Source: Prevotella sp. (GTDB taxonomy: Bacteria > Bacillota > Clostridia > Oscillospirales > Ruminococcaceae). From it: a DNA stretch of 21,873 nt. The stretch is taken from positions 1 to 21,873 of the forward strand of contig JAMPIC010000032.1 in the NCBI GenBank assembly GCA_023663025.1, in the 5' to 3' direction. A program made the translations under genes and the position numbers. Positions 14,765 through 21,730 of this stretch are shown here, in pieces (the first letter of the stretch is position 1; every line of letters begins with the position of its first letter). Below the pieces are notes generated by a model. The model was given only the letters and a program-made list of their open reading frames with translations, was not told the origin of the DNA and ran no database searches.

Positions 14765-14803
14765 AAACTGCCGTACTCCCATTGGGGGTACGGCAGTTTG
14801 TTT
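14765..14803. terminator. Bidirectional terminator between convergent units
   Basis: A 16-bp stem, 14765-14780 with 14784-14799 (AAACTGCCGTACTCCC and its partner, one G-U), has a 3-base loop. TTTGTTT follows on + and TTTTTCT on -. It ends the gene at 14154 and the leftward chemoreceptor-yjfB unit. The 120 bp from 14804 to 14922 hold no gene that I can support. Confidence 0.9.
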
Positions 14804-14922
14804 AAGTCTTATCCGCGGACAAAAGTTGTCCGTAGTCCGATCCGTCTTAAAGATCTGCGCATAATCTTCAAGGACGGCTCGCGCTGTCCGCAGTCGGACG
14901 GGGTATTCCCCGCGTTTCGGAT

Positions 14923-15117
14923 TTACGCTCTTACGTCGAGAATGCTTCCGTTAGCGCCGGGAAAATGGGGGATAGAATCAGCCATGTCGAGCACGCCGTT
15001 GATCATGTCAACGCTTGTTTCCATGGTTTTTTTCATCATGGTCAAGCCCAGATCCTGCTGAAACTTAACGGAACTCATAGCCATTGACATATCGGCAATG
15101 GAAGTTACCAGATCCAT
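14923..15117 (-). CDS. YjfB-family putative motility protein, 64 aa
   Basis: On the minus strand AGGAGG lies seven bases before ATG 15117; the TTG at 15123 is too near. The sequence MDLVTSIADMSMAMSSVKFQ, QDLGLTMMKKTMETSVDMIN and GVLDMADS fits the short YjfB family, found in flagellated Firmicutes and often SigD-regulated; its action is not known. It is small, helical and Met-rich. It lies 76 bp after the chemoreceptor gene with no terminator between, so the two are probably one transcript. Confidence 0.8.
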   Translation of the reverse strand: MDLVTSIADMSMAMSSVKFQQDLGLTMMKKTMETSVDMINGVLDMADSIPHFPGANGSILDVRA

Positions 15118-15193
15118 ACACAAGCCTCCTTTGACATTTCCTGACGGCAGACCCGCGTCCGCCGTTCGGGATCAGTATAAATTGGGATATATG

Positions 15194-16201
15194 CTATTCC
15201 GCAGACATGGTTTTCAGATCCCTGAGCAGACCGGAGAATATCTCCAGCTCGTCAAGACACTGATGAACCGCGTCCTTGGTACGGACAACCTCTTTGCTCA
15301 TATCTACCGAATACTCGTTTATGCGTTTTACTGCGCCTTCGATCTTGTTGGCGGCGTTTTTGCTGGTTTCGGCAAGAGTTCTTACCTCCTGAGCGATCAC
15401 ACCGAAGCCCTTTCCGCTTTCTTTCGCGCGGGAGGCTTCGATCGAAGCGTTAAAGCCGAGTATCTGCGTATTGAGTGCGATATTCTGAATTATCTTTACC
15501 GTACTGGTAGTATCCGCCACTTCGTGAGCGGTGCGGTCGGCGATATGGTCTACCTGTTCAAAAGCTTCCGTAAGCTCCTGAATACGCGACGCGCTGTCTT
15601 TAAGGGCTTCCTCGGCTTCGTCCACCTTCATAAGCAGCGAGCGGTTAAGCGTGGTAAGACCCGAATTTGACATATTTGTAAGATAGTTGTTATAAGCCGT
15701 CTGGGACAGTACCTTTGCTATGGTGCAGAGAAAGTCCGCGGCGGCGTCCACCTGTTCTTTGTCCACGATCTTTACTTTTTTGAGAGCCTTTATGTACTCT
15801 GCGGGATTAACGCCGATCTCCTTGGCGATCAGACGGAACTTTGCCTCGTCCGGCTCTGCTGTAAGCACCTGGCCGCCGATAAACGAACCGATAAACGTTC
15901 CGTTGAGCATAATGGGCGCGGCGAAGTCAACAAGACCCGCGTGGCAGAAATACGCAGACGCGCATCCCGAACGCATAGTCTGTTCTCCGCCCTCCTTGTC
16001 GCACCTTTCGCACCTTTCGCAGCCTGTGGGAGAACGTCTGGTAAAGTTCATGCAGAAGTCGGTAAAATTACTTCCCTGCGTAACAGCGTTTCCTCTTTCG
16101 TCCGTGGTGAGGGCAGCCATTCCCGTAAGTCTGGCAAAGCCGTCCTGTATTTCCTGCAGTGTGCCGATGTCGATAAGATCGGTAAGCTTCACATCGCTCA
16201 T
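15194..16201 (-). CDS. Soluble chemoreceptor: PocR sensory domain plus MCP signalling domain
   Basis: ATG 16201 follows CGGAG. Residues 7-160 form a PocR-type sensory domain, with the cysteine cluster C50, C61, C64, C67 (CERCERC), C80 and C86 and the FAAPIMLNGTFIGSFIGGQV strand pair. PocR domains are known to sense small molecules, and the cysteines suggest a bound metal. Residues 200-335 form a short methyl-accepting signalling hairpin, with the tip NTQILGFNASIEASRAKESG followed by KGFGVIAQEVRTLAETS. There is no membrane helix, so it is a cytoplasmic receptor acting through CheA/CheW. Its helices are shorter than in most MCPs (335 aa in total). It has its own SigA promoter and leads into the YjfB gene. 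Confidence 0.9.
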   Translation of the reverse strand: MSDVKLTDLIDIGTLQEIQDGFARLTGMAALTTDERGNAVTQGSNFTDFCMNFTRRSPTGCERCERCDKEGGEQTMRSGCASAYFCHAGLVDFAAPIMLNGTFIGSFIGGQVLTAEPDEAKFRLIAKEIGVNPAEYIKALKKVKIVDKEQVDAAADFLCTIAKVLSQTAYNNYLTNMSNSGLTTLNRSLLMKVDEAEEALKDSASRIQELTEAFEQVDHIADRTAHEVADTTSTVKIIQNIALNTQILGFNASIEASRAKESGKGFGVIAQEVRTLAETSKNAANKIEGAVKRINEYSVDMSKEVVRTKDAVHQCLDELEIFSGLLRDLKTMSAE

Positions 16202-16287
16202 AATAATACTCCGTTCCCCGTCAAAGCATAACGCCGCAAGGCGAGAGCCGCGGATATATTTTTCATGGATTATATCTTTCTACAATA

Positions 16288-16316
16288 ATGATACACTATT
16301 TTAAAAGTTTTGTCAA
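16288..16316 (-). promoter_or_regulatory. SigA promoter of the chemoreceptor gene
   Basis: On the minus strand TTGACA (16316-16311) and TATCAT (16293-16288) are spaced by 17 bp. Transcription starts near 16281, leaving an 80-nt leader. Confidence 0.75.
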
Positions 16317-16426
16317 GGCAAAGCTCACATTTTCCGTAAAAAACATCAAAGCAGCCCCGCCGGCGAAAGAACGCGTGCGGAAAAAAACGGCAAAATCCGG
16401 TATCCCAATTTCCCGCAGCCTTCGCC

Positions 16427-16619
16427 GATAAAAGAAAGTGCCCCTGTCGGGGGGACAGGGGCGAAGATCATGATATAGGATTATTGGGGGTTACCTCGGA
16501 CTGTAGGGGTAAACAGTCCGAGGCTGAGGTCTTTTATATGGTTTTCACCTGACAGACTTACGGGGTAAATAAGCCTGCATATAAAAGCACTTTTGGGGGA
16601 GTACTCATTTCCTGAGTAC
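16427..16619 (-). ncRNA. Candidate ~190-nt structured RNA with C-rich loops
   Basis: The region from 16330 to 16680 has no gene. Read on the minus strand it gives four stems in order: GTACTCA/TGAGTAC (16619-16601); CTTTTATATG/CATATAAAAG (16587-16578 with 16540-16531), holding CAGGCTTA/TAAGTCTG; CCTCGGACTGT/ACAGTCCGAGG (16523-16494); and GCCCCTGTC/GACAGGGGC (16462-16440), followed by ACTTTCTTTT, a terminator. The unpaired parts are C-rich: UCCCCC, UUUACCCC, UUACCCC, AACCCCC and CCCCC. The terminator sets the strand. I recognise no known RNA family; the single-rod fold of 6S RNA does not fit. Confidence 0.55.
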
Positions 16620-16620
16620 G

Positions 16621-16648
16621 GTTATATAATAACCCATGTTTGTGTAAA
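16621..16648 (-). promoter_or_regulatory. Possible promoter of the C-rich RNA
   Basis: On the minus strand TTTACA (16648-16643), 16 bases, TATAAC (16626-16621). The start would fall near 16614, inside the first hairpin, so either that hairpin is only partly transcribed or the promoter lies slightly elsewhere. Confidence 0.4.
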
Positions 16649-16688
16649 ATATGTGAAAAGACGCTGAAATAAAGGCGAAAGAATTGTG

Positions 16689-16736
16689 CAAAAATCAGAA
16701 CCGCACCGGCAGCCCGCAAAAGCCGCCGATACGGTG
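16689..16736 (-). terminator. Probable terminator after the M23 gene
   Basis: On the minus strand CACCG (16736-16732) pairs with CGGTG (16708-16704) around an inner GC-rich partial stem, and TGATTTTTGC follows. The stem is imperfect. Confidence 0.5.
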
Positions 16737-16749
16737 TTTAACATTATTC

Positions 16750-18669
16750 TCAGTTTTGGGAAACGTAATCAAGGGGATTTGCGTATGTTCCGTAGCTTCT
16801 TACCTCGAAGTGGAGGTGGTTTCCCGTGGAATCGCCCGTACTTCCCACATAACCGAGAAGCTGTCCCTTTACGACGTAGTCGCCGTAGCTTACTGCGATG
16901 GAGCTTTGGTGAGCGTAAACGGTAATATTTCCGTCGTCGTGCTGAACTCTTACGCAGTTTCCGTAGCCGCCGTTCCAGCCGTCGCCGGTTTCGATAACTG
17001 TGCCCGACTCTGCGGCGTAGATGGGAGTTCCGTAGGGAGCGGCGATGTCGATGCCCTTGTGACCTCTTCCGTCGCCCTGATAAGCGGATATATAACCGCC
17101 GTCAACGGGCCAGAAGTAATCGCCCGAGCCGCCCGAACCTGTGCTTACGGGAGTGGTGGTCTCTCTTGTGCCGACCCTCATATACTTTGTGACCGGTTCG
17201 GAAAGAACCGTCTCTTCAACGATCTCAGACGAAACGGGAACGTCTCCTCTGTAGGTAACCATTGCGCGGACTTTCTTTTCACCCTCGACGCCGGCAACAT
17301 CTACTTCGGAATCGCCCTTGTACATATCGGGATCCTTTGTCTTTACGATCTCATAGTCGATAGATTCGGTATATTCAACTTCTTTTGTTGTAAGCACCTG
17401 CAAATAGGGGACTTCCTCGCTGAGCTGCACGATCGCGCCTACGGGGCAGTACTGAGTAAGATCGTCGATCTTCTCGCCCTTGAAGGTGATGTTGCAGTCC
17501 ACAAGCTCCTCGGTGGTCATGCCGTTGTTATGGGCAATGTTCCAAGGGTTGTCGCCCTCGCGTATCTCATAGTAAACCGGTTCGGAAACATTGGAATCAA
17601 GCTTGCCGATGATATCATTCTGATCCACGATCTCCTCGGGATCGACGTACTGCTCATAGGTATACTCGATATCCTTGTCAAAGGAAACGTCGATGATATC
17701 GCTGTCAAGGTATTCCTCTTTCATTCCCTCAAGGAACTCCGCTATCTCGTCGTTTGACCTGACCGCGCCGATGACCTCTCCGTCGACGGTAACGACGAAA
17801 GCTCGTTCTCTGCCGTCGCCCTCAACGCCTATAGCGTCGGAAACGGTTTCTCCGTAAAGCTTGAGTTCGTCCTCGGACGCGCCCGCTTCACCGCTCTGCG
17901 CCTCCTCGGCACTGTCGGCCGAAGCAGCCTGTTCCTCTGCGGAAGCTTCCTCTGCGGCGGTCTGCTCCGCAGGAGCTTGAATGTCTATCTGTTCCTGAAT
18001 GGCGTCGGCAAGGGTCTGCTCGTTGATCACCTCGTCCTGTGCGCCCAAAGGCTTCAGGGAAAGCGTTGCGGTAATATAGGTATCGCTGTTGGTATCGTAG
18101 TAAGCGGCTCTCTCGTAAATGACCTCCTGTGCGCTGTTCAGGACAGCCTCCTCGGACACCACGCCGATCTCCTGACCGTTATATTCCACCGTAACTCCGT
18201 AATCTGCGGAAGCCTTATCGGCAACAACGCACACAAGGAACGTCAGGCACACTGCGGGAACCGCGTAGTTTACGACGGTAGCGGCGAATTTTTTGCTGTT
18301 TTTCACAAAATCGGCAATATCGGAAAGCTGGAGAGCCACAGCTTTTCCGAAGCCTGCCTCCGCTTTTCTTTCCGAGAATTTTCTTCTGCTTTCCGCAAGC
18401 TGTTCCCTGCGGGAAACAAAAGCCCGTCTGACCGTAACGACCCGCTTTACCGCAGATCTTTTAATACCTCTGCCGAGGGGCACAGCGCCGTTTACAGCCT
18501 TTGCCGCAGCTTTTTTAAGGAAGAAAGCCGTTCTTCTGACGGCGGCGGCGGCAAGATATGTAACCAGCGAACCCACATTCACCATAGCCGACTCGAAGCT
18601 TATATTTTTTTTGTCCGAAACGGCGGCGTTACCCATTCGCTTTTCGGGAGCGGTTGGCAACAGGTTCAT
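16750..18669 (-). CDS. LysM-G5-M23 cell-wall endopeptidase, membrane-anchored
   Basis: ATG 18669 follows AAAGGAGAG. The 639-residue protein has a long basic cytoplasmic N-terminus (1-127) and one membrane helix (about 128-150). An extracellular stalk follows with an Ala/Glu-rich stretch (230-265), then LysM (about 365-417, YYEIREGDNPWNIAHNNGMT) and a G5-type domain (about 428-500). An M23 peptidase ends it, with zinc and catalytic residues H537 and D541 (GHKGID), H587 (YAHQ), H618 and H620 (NHLHFEV). M23 enzymes cut peptidoglycan cross-bridges; all key residues are present. The upstream WalR box fits known WalR control of wall hydrolases. The 127-residue basic tail before the helix is unusual. 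Confidence 0.93.
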   Translation of the reverse strand: MNLLPTAPEKRMGNAAVSDKKNISFESAMVNVGSLVTYLAAAAVRRTAFFLKKAAAKAVNGAVPLGRGIKRSAVKRVVTVRRAFVSRREQLAESRRKFSERKAEAGFGKAVALQLSDIADFVKNSKKFAATVVNYAVPAVCLTFLVCVVADKASADYGVTVEYNGQEIGVVSEEAVLNSAQEVIYERAAYYDTNSDTYITATLSLKPLGAQDEVINEQTLADAIQEQIDIQAPAEQTAAEEASAEEQAASADSAEEAQSGEAGASEDELKLYGETVSDAIGVEGDGRERAFVVTVDGEVIGAVRSNDEIAEFLEGMKEEYLDSDIIDVSFDKDIEYTYEQYVDPEEIVDQNDIIGKLDSNVSEPVYYEIREGDNPWNIAHNNGMTTEELVDCNITFKGEKIDDLTQYCPVGAIVQLSEEVPYLQVLTTKEVEYTESIDYEIVKTKDPDMYKGDSEVDVAGVEGEKKVRAMVTYRGDVPVSSEIVEETVLSEPVTKYMRVGTRETTTPVSTGSGGSGDYFWPVDGGYISAYQGDGRGHKGIDIAAPYGTPIYAAESGTVIETGDGWNGGYGNCVRVQHDDGNITVYAHQSSIAVSYGDYVVKGQLLGYVGSTGDSTGNHLHFEVRSYGTYANPLDYVSQN

Positions 18670-18707
18670 TTTGATCTCTCCTTTCGTATTGTTTCAGTTG
18701 TCCACAC

Positions 18708-18713
18708 ATTATA
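18708..18713 (-). promoter_or_regulatory. -10 box of the M23 gene
   Basis: TATAAT on the minus strand, with no good -35 at 16-18 bp (ATTTTA at 18736-18731). A weak -35 suits a promoter needing an activator; the WalR box is centred about 60 bp upstream of the predicted start. Confidence 0.5.
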
Positions 18714-18754
18714 TCATATCAATTTTGACATAAAATCACATAAACCGCAAAACA

Positions 18755-18771
18755 GTTACAAAACAGTTACA
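18755..18771 (-). promoter_or_regulatory. WalR box upstream of the M23 hydrolase gene
   Basis: On the minus strand TGTAAC-TGTTT-TGTAAC, which exactly fits the known WalR (YycF) consensus TGTWAH-N5-TGTWAH. WalR controls M23-type and other wall hydrolases in Firmicutes. Confidence 0.7.
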
Positions 18772-18964
18772 TTACTTATATTATAACTCTTTTTTCACAA
18801 AAAGCAACACCTAATCCTTTTTAGTCACATTTTCTTAATCTTTTTTGTAGAACCGCACAAATTTCACCTGTATCTTAGTGTATTTTTCATATATTTTTTG
18901 GCTTATTTTGTTTGTAAAATTTTCCTTAAAAAAATTTCCCGTCATATATTTACATAATTTTACA

Positions 18965-19079
18965 GTTACAGTCTGTAACCTTTTTCGGACAGGCTGTCTC
19001 GCAAAGCGTTACGGCAAACCGATCCGACGGTTACAAAAAAGGTTACGGAACGGTTACAAATTTTATTCGGACAGTTACT
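18965..19079. promoter_or_regulatory. Cluster of GTTAC half-sites upstream of the M23 gene
   Basis: GTTAC begins at 18965, 19008, 19030, 19042, 19053 and 19074, with an inverted copy at 18974-18979 (GTTACA-GTC-TGTAAC). The pair at 19042/19053 has the 11-bp phase of a WalR box (minus: TGTAAC-CGTTC-CGTAAC); the 19030/19042 pair has 12. The 435-bp gap 18670-19104 holds no gene that I can support; it is AT-rich between 18780 and 18960. Confidence 0.55.
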
Positions 19080-19104
19080 TTTGCGCCAGCTCCCTCACGG
19101 GACG

Positions 19105-20091
19105 TCAAAAAATGTCGTTCCCGCCGTAAGCTTCATCGGACGTTCGGAACATGAGCATTTCCTTTCTGAGCGGACAGGAAATCTCAATGATTTTACCGTC
19201 CGCAGGTCTTGCGAAACGCATTTCCCCGCAGTGCAGTATCTGTCCTTCAGACAGCATCTGTCCTTCAGACAAAATCTGCCCTTGGGACAGAGCCTGTCCG
19301 CCGGACAGCGCGGAACCGCCGTAAAGACCGTCCCCCGCGAGAGGGTGCCCCACAGAAGAAAAATGCACCCTTATCTGATGCGTCCTGCCCGTTTCGAGGA
19401 TCACTCTCACAAGACAGTGACCGCCGTTTTCCTTTAATATAGTATACCTTGTAACGGCGCGCTTGCCGTCCGCCCGAACCGTCCGCCGCACAACGGAAGC
19501 CTCCTCCCTGCCTATGGGAGCGTCGATGACAAATTCTCCCAATGAAGCGGAGTACCAATTTACAAGGGGATTTCCGACGGCTTCCGGGACGGGCGTCCCC
19601 TCTGTCACCGCATAATAGACCTTGAAAATTTTTCCGTTCAGGAGACTTGCGGCATAGGCGTTTTTGGCTGCGGCGCAAAGTCCGGAGGTGTATCTGTCCA
19701 GCCTGTTTATCGGACGGAAAGTCAGATCGGGATAAAGCGAAGCGAAAAAGTTTCCCAATGTGTCCTCCCTGTGTCCCGCCGACGGATGGACGGGCATTCC
19801 CGCAGGCTTGTCAAAAACGATAATATCACCGTCCTCGTAAATGACGGGAGCAAAAAGTCCGCCGTTAGGCTCTGTGAGACGTTCGTCCTCGATTTTAAGG
19901 GAAATAACGTCCCCCGCGTGAACGGTATCGACTGTGCGTATGAGCCGCCCGCCGCGGGTAATGCCGCCGGGAACGCGTTTCAGCCGGGCAGTCAGCCGTC
20001 TCGAAACGCCCCTGCTCCGCAAAAGACTGCCGCAGGTCTTTCCCTCGTCGGAAACGCCGGCGGCAATATCAACTGTGCGCATATTCTTCAT
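19105..20091 (-). CDS. RluA-family pseudouridine synthase
   Basis: The enzyme turns uridines in rRNA or tRNA into pseudouridine. The N-terminus (about 15-65) is an S4-like RNA-binding region. The core has FDKPAGMPVHPS (93-104), the catalytic INRLDRYTSGL with D132, and GRTHQIRVHFSSVGHPLAGD (235-254), then LYGG. Residues 261-284 are four tandem six-residue units (xLSxGQ), placed where the family has a variable loop before LHCGEMRF. The start ATG 20091 overlaps the upstream gene's end by 23 bp, with AGGACGG ahead of it; ATG 20082 is an alternative. The length of 328 aa is slightly long because of the insertion. Target base unknown. Confidence 0.9.
   Translation of the reverse strand: MKNMRTVDIAAGVSDEGKTCGSLLRSRGVSRRLTARLKRVPGGITRGGRLIRTVDTVHAGDVISLKIEDERLTEPNGGLFAPVIYEDGDIIVFDKPAGMPVHPSAGHREDTLGNFFASLYPDLTFRPINRLDRYTSGLCAAAKNAYAASLLNGKIFKVYYAVTEGTPVPEAVGNPLVNWYSASLGEFVIDAPIGREEASVVRRTVRADGKRAVTRYTILKENGGHCLVRVILETGRTHQIRVHFSSVGHPLAGDGLYGGSALSGGQALSQGQILSEGQMLSEGQILHCGEMRFARPADGKIIEISCPLRKEMLMFRTSDEAYGGNDIF
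19240..19311 (-). repeat. 18-bp coding minisatellite, four units
   Basis: Four tandem 18-bp units encode ALSGGQ, ALSQGQ, ILSEGQ and MLSEGQ in the RluA-family gene. Each unit is itself near-palindromic, such as CTGTCCGCCGGACAG and CTGTCCTTCAGACAG on the plus strand. The frame is kept because 18 is a multiple of three. Confidence 0.85.
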
Positions 20092-20902
20092 GACGTCCGT
20101 CCTGTTCCGGAGAGGTTTCTCCCGACAGTATAATCTCGTTCACCGCCGCCGTATAGACCATCTGCATATACGGGATAACGAAAACAGCCGGGAAAATGAG
20201 CACGCACAGCGGCAGGCATTTTGCCGAGGACAGTACCGCCTCAATGAGATAATCGGTTTTTCCCTTTGATATTTCCGCGCTTTTGCGGATAAGCTCTTTG
20301 GGAGGCGAATCGGGATCAAGAACAAAAAGGTATGTAACCGCCGCGTATTTGCAGTTAAAGAGCGCAGCCGCGCATATCAGGCTTCCCGCAAGCAGGAACA
20401 CAAGCGTTTCCGCCGCGCTGTAAACGACGCTGTTCCCGTTTGCGCCGATTTTGTCCGCAAAAAATATGCCCGCGCCCAGCAATGCGGCAAGGGGTACGGT
20501 AAAGTAGAGCCGTCCCGCGAAAAGATACGCGCTGAGCCTGAATATCTGTCCCGCTCTTTTCCATGAGCCGTAGCACGAAAACATACTTCTTGCCTGAACG
20601 GATCTTCCGCGCACATGCTGAAGCCTGTACCATTTCACGCCGTACACAAACGGGTCGGCGACGCAGAACAGTATGACGAGAGCTGCGGCGGTAACGGCTA
20701 TGACCGTTCCGTTTGAGATATCGATACGGCTCGCGGCAGGATCGGTCACGCCGAAAATTTTCAGCATATCCGTGGCAATATACCAAGCCAAAGCAACGGC
20801 AGCCGCTCCTCCCGCAGTTATCAGGAATATTGCCGCGTTTTCTCCCCAGCAGCTTCTCATCTGCTGCAAAACGCTGCGACGGAGTTCTTTAACTGTTTTC
20901 AC
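20069..20902 (-). CDS. Polytopic membrane protein, DUF975-like, 277 aa
   Basis: The start is GTG 20902, eight bases after AAAGGAG. The N-terminus ELRRSVLQQMRSCWGENAAI resembles the amphipathic lead of DUF975 proteins. About five to six hydrophobic segments follow (roughly 25-45, 65-88, 128-150, 160-185, 228-250). The charged loop LDPDSPPKELIRKSAEISKG (about 193-212) is also like that family. Its function is unknown. It overlaps rluA by 23 bp, and the upstream phosphatase gene ends 82 bp away. Confidence 0.7.
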   Translation of the reverse strand: MKTVKELRRSVLQQMRSCWGENAAIFLITAGGAAAVALAWYIATDMLKIFGVTDPAASRIDISNGTVIAVTAAALVILFCVADPFVYGVKWYRLQHVRGRSVQARSMFSCYGSWKRAGQIFRLSAYLFAGRLYFTVPLAALLGAGIFFADKIGANGNSVVYSAAETLVFLLAGSLICAAALFNCKYAAVTYLFVLDPDSPPKELIRKSAEISKGKTDYLIEAVLSSAKCLPLCVLIFPAVFVIPYMQMVYTAAVNEIILSGETSPEQDGRHEEYAHS

Positions 20903-20984
20903 GTTTCTTCTCCTTTACGGTAATTTACGGCTTTTACATTTTTTAATATTGGTGAAAAGCTGCTGTTTGCTGTTTTACGGAACT

Positions 20985-21614
20985 TTATTCACCGTCGGCT
21001 TCGTTTGCGGGGACTTTCCCCAGTATCTCAAAGGTATTGCCGTTCTGCCACATCATGGCTGTGACGAGTATCTCGTAACCCTCGCCCGGCTCGCAGGAAA
21101 ATTCCATAGGCTTCCTTTTTGGCAGACCGAAGCAGGACAGCATATTCATCAGAATGCCCGAATGAGTGACCGCTCCCGCGTGGGTGAAGCCCTCTTTCAT
21201 CATGTCCAGTATCATCAGGTTCAGGGCGGAATAGCACCTCAGCATCATGCTGCGCAGGGTCTCGCCGTTGGGGGGAGGGTTGTCAAGTCCGCCTTTGAGC
21301 CATTTTTTGAAGCTGTCCAAATGGACGAGCTCCTCGGCGGGAAGTCCCTCGAACACGCCGAAATCCATTTCCCGCAGGTCGTCCACGATGACGATCTCCC
21401 TGTCGGGGAAAATGATCTCCGCAGTCTGAACGGCTCTTTCAAGGGGACTGGAGTAGACGCGCTGCACCTTGGGGTAATCGAGCTGATCATACCTGTCCTG
21501 TAAGGCTTCTCTGCCCGCTTCCGAAAGGGGGAGATCGGTTTTTCCGATGTAAACGCCGTTTTCATTGGCTTCGGTGAGACCGTGGCGGAAAATGCTTATG
21601 TGGTAACCTTTCAT
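20985..21614 (-). CDS. Histidine phosphatase (phosphoglycerate mutase-like), 209 aa
   Basis: The start is ATG 21614, seven bases after AAAGGAG; the frame open further upstream to 21785 runs through the terminal repeat and is rejected. The catalytic signature is ISIFRHGLTEAN, with H11. SSPLERAVQTAEII (about 55-68) carries the second conserved Arg, and GAVTHSG the second His. It could act on phosphosugars, alpha-ribazole phosphate or another phosphate ester; the sequence does not say which. It is the first gene of the leftward set and lies just inside the terminal repeat. Its promoter is not clear. Confidence 0.88.
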   Translation of the reverse strand: MKGYHISIFRHGLTEANENGVYIGKTDLPLSEAGREALQDRYDQLDYPKVQRVYSSPLERAVQTAEIIFPDREIVIVDDLREMDFGVFEGLPAEELVHLDSFKKWLKGGLDNPPPNGETLRSMMLRCYSALNLMILDMMKEGFTHAGAVTHSGILMNMLSCFGLPKRKPMEFSCEPGEGYEILVTAMMWQNGNTFEILGKVPANEADGE

Positions 21615-21660
21615 AGTAAACTCCTTTTCAGATGTAAGAGATAAGAGAAATAAAGTCGAC

Positions 21661-21730
21661 GTAAATTGTTGTTTGGCGCAAAAACAAAACGTCAGCGCAT
21701 CGCGCGGCGAAGCCGCGACTAAAAAGTTCG
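21661..21730. repeat. Right copy of the 70-bp inverted repeat
   Basis: Reverse complement of 1-70, with one mismatch (G at 21675 where the other copy predicts A). It contains the GC hairpin around 21703-21717. It lies 47 bp upstream of the phosphatase start and joins a longer structured repeat on its outer side. Confidence 0.9.

Noticed and set aside
16427..16619. 6S RNA, SRP RNA or tmRNA
   Set aside because: The fold is a row of separate hairpins rather than one long rod, and no SRP tetraloop motif or tmRNA tag frame is visible.
16684..18786. Long plus-strand frames of about 357 and 269 codons
   Set aside because: They are antisense shadows of the M23 gene, which has a full set of domain motifs on the minus strand.
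18755..19079. CRISPR array from repeated GTTAC
   Set aside because: Units are only 5-8 bases with irregular spacing, one inverted copy and no cas gene.
1..21730. A 21.7-kb transposon with 70-bp terminal inverted repeats
   Set aside because: The inside carries hisS, aspS and mnmA and no transposase or integrase, and the repeat continues outside as a structured element. A dispersed repeat at assembly ends explains it better.
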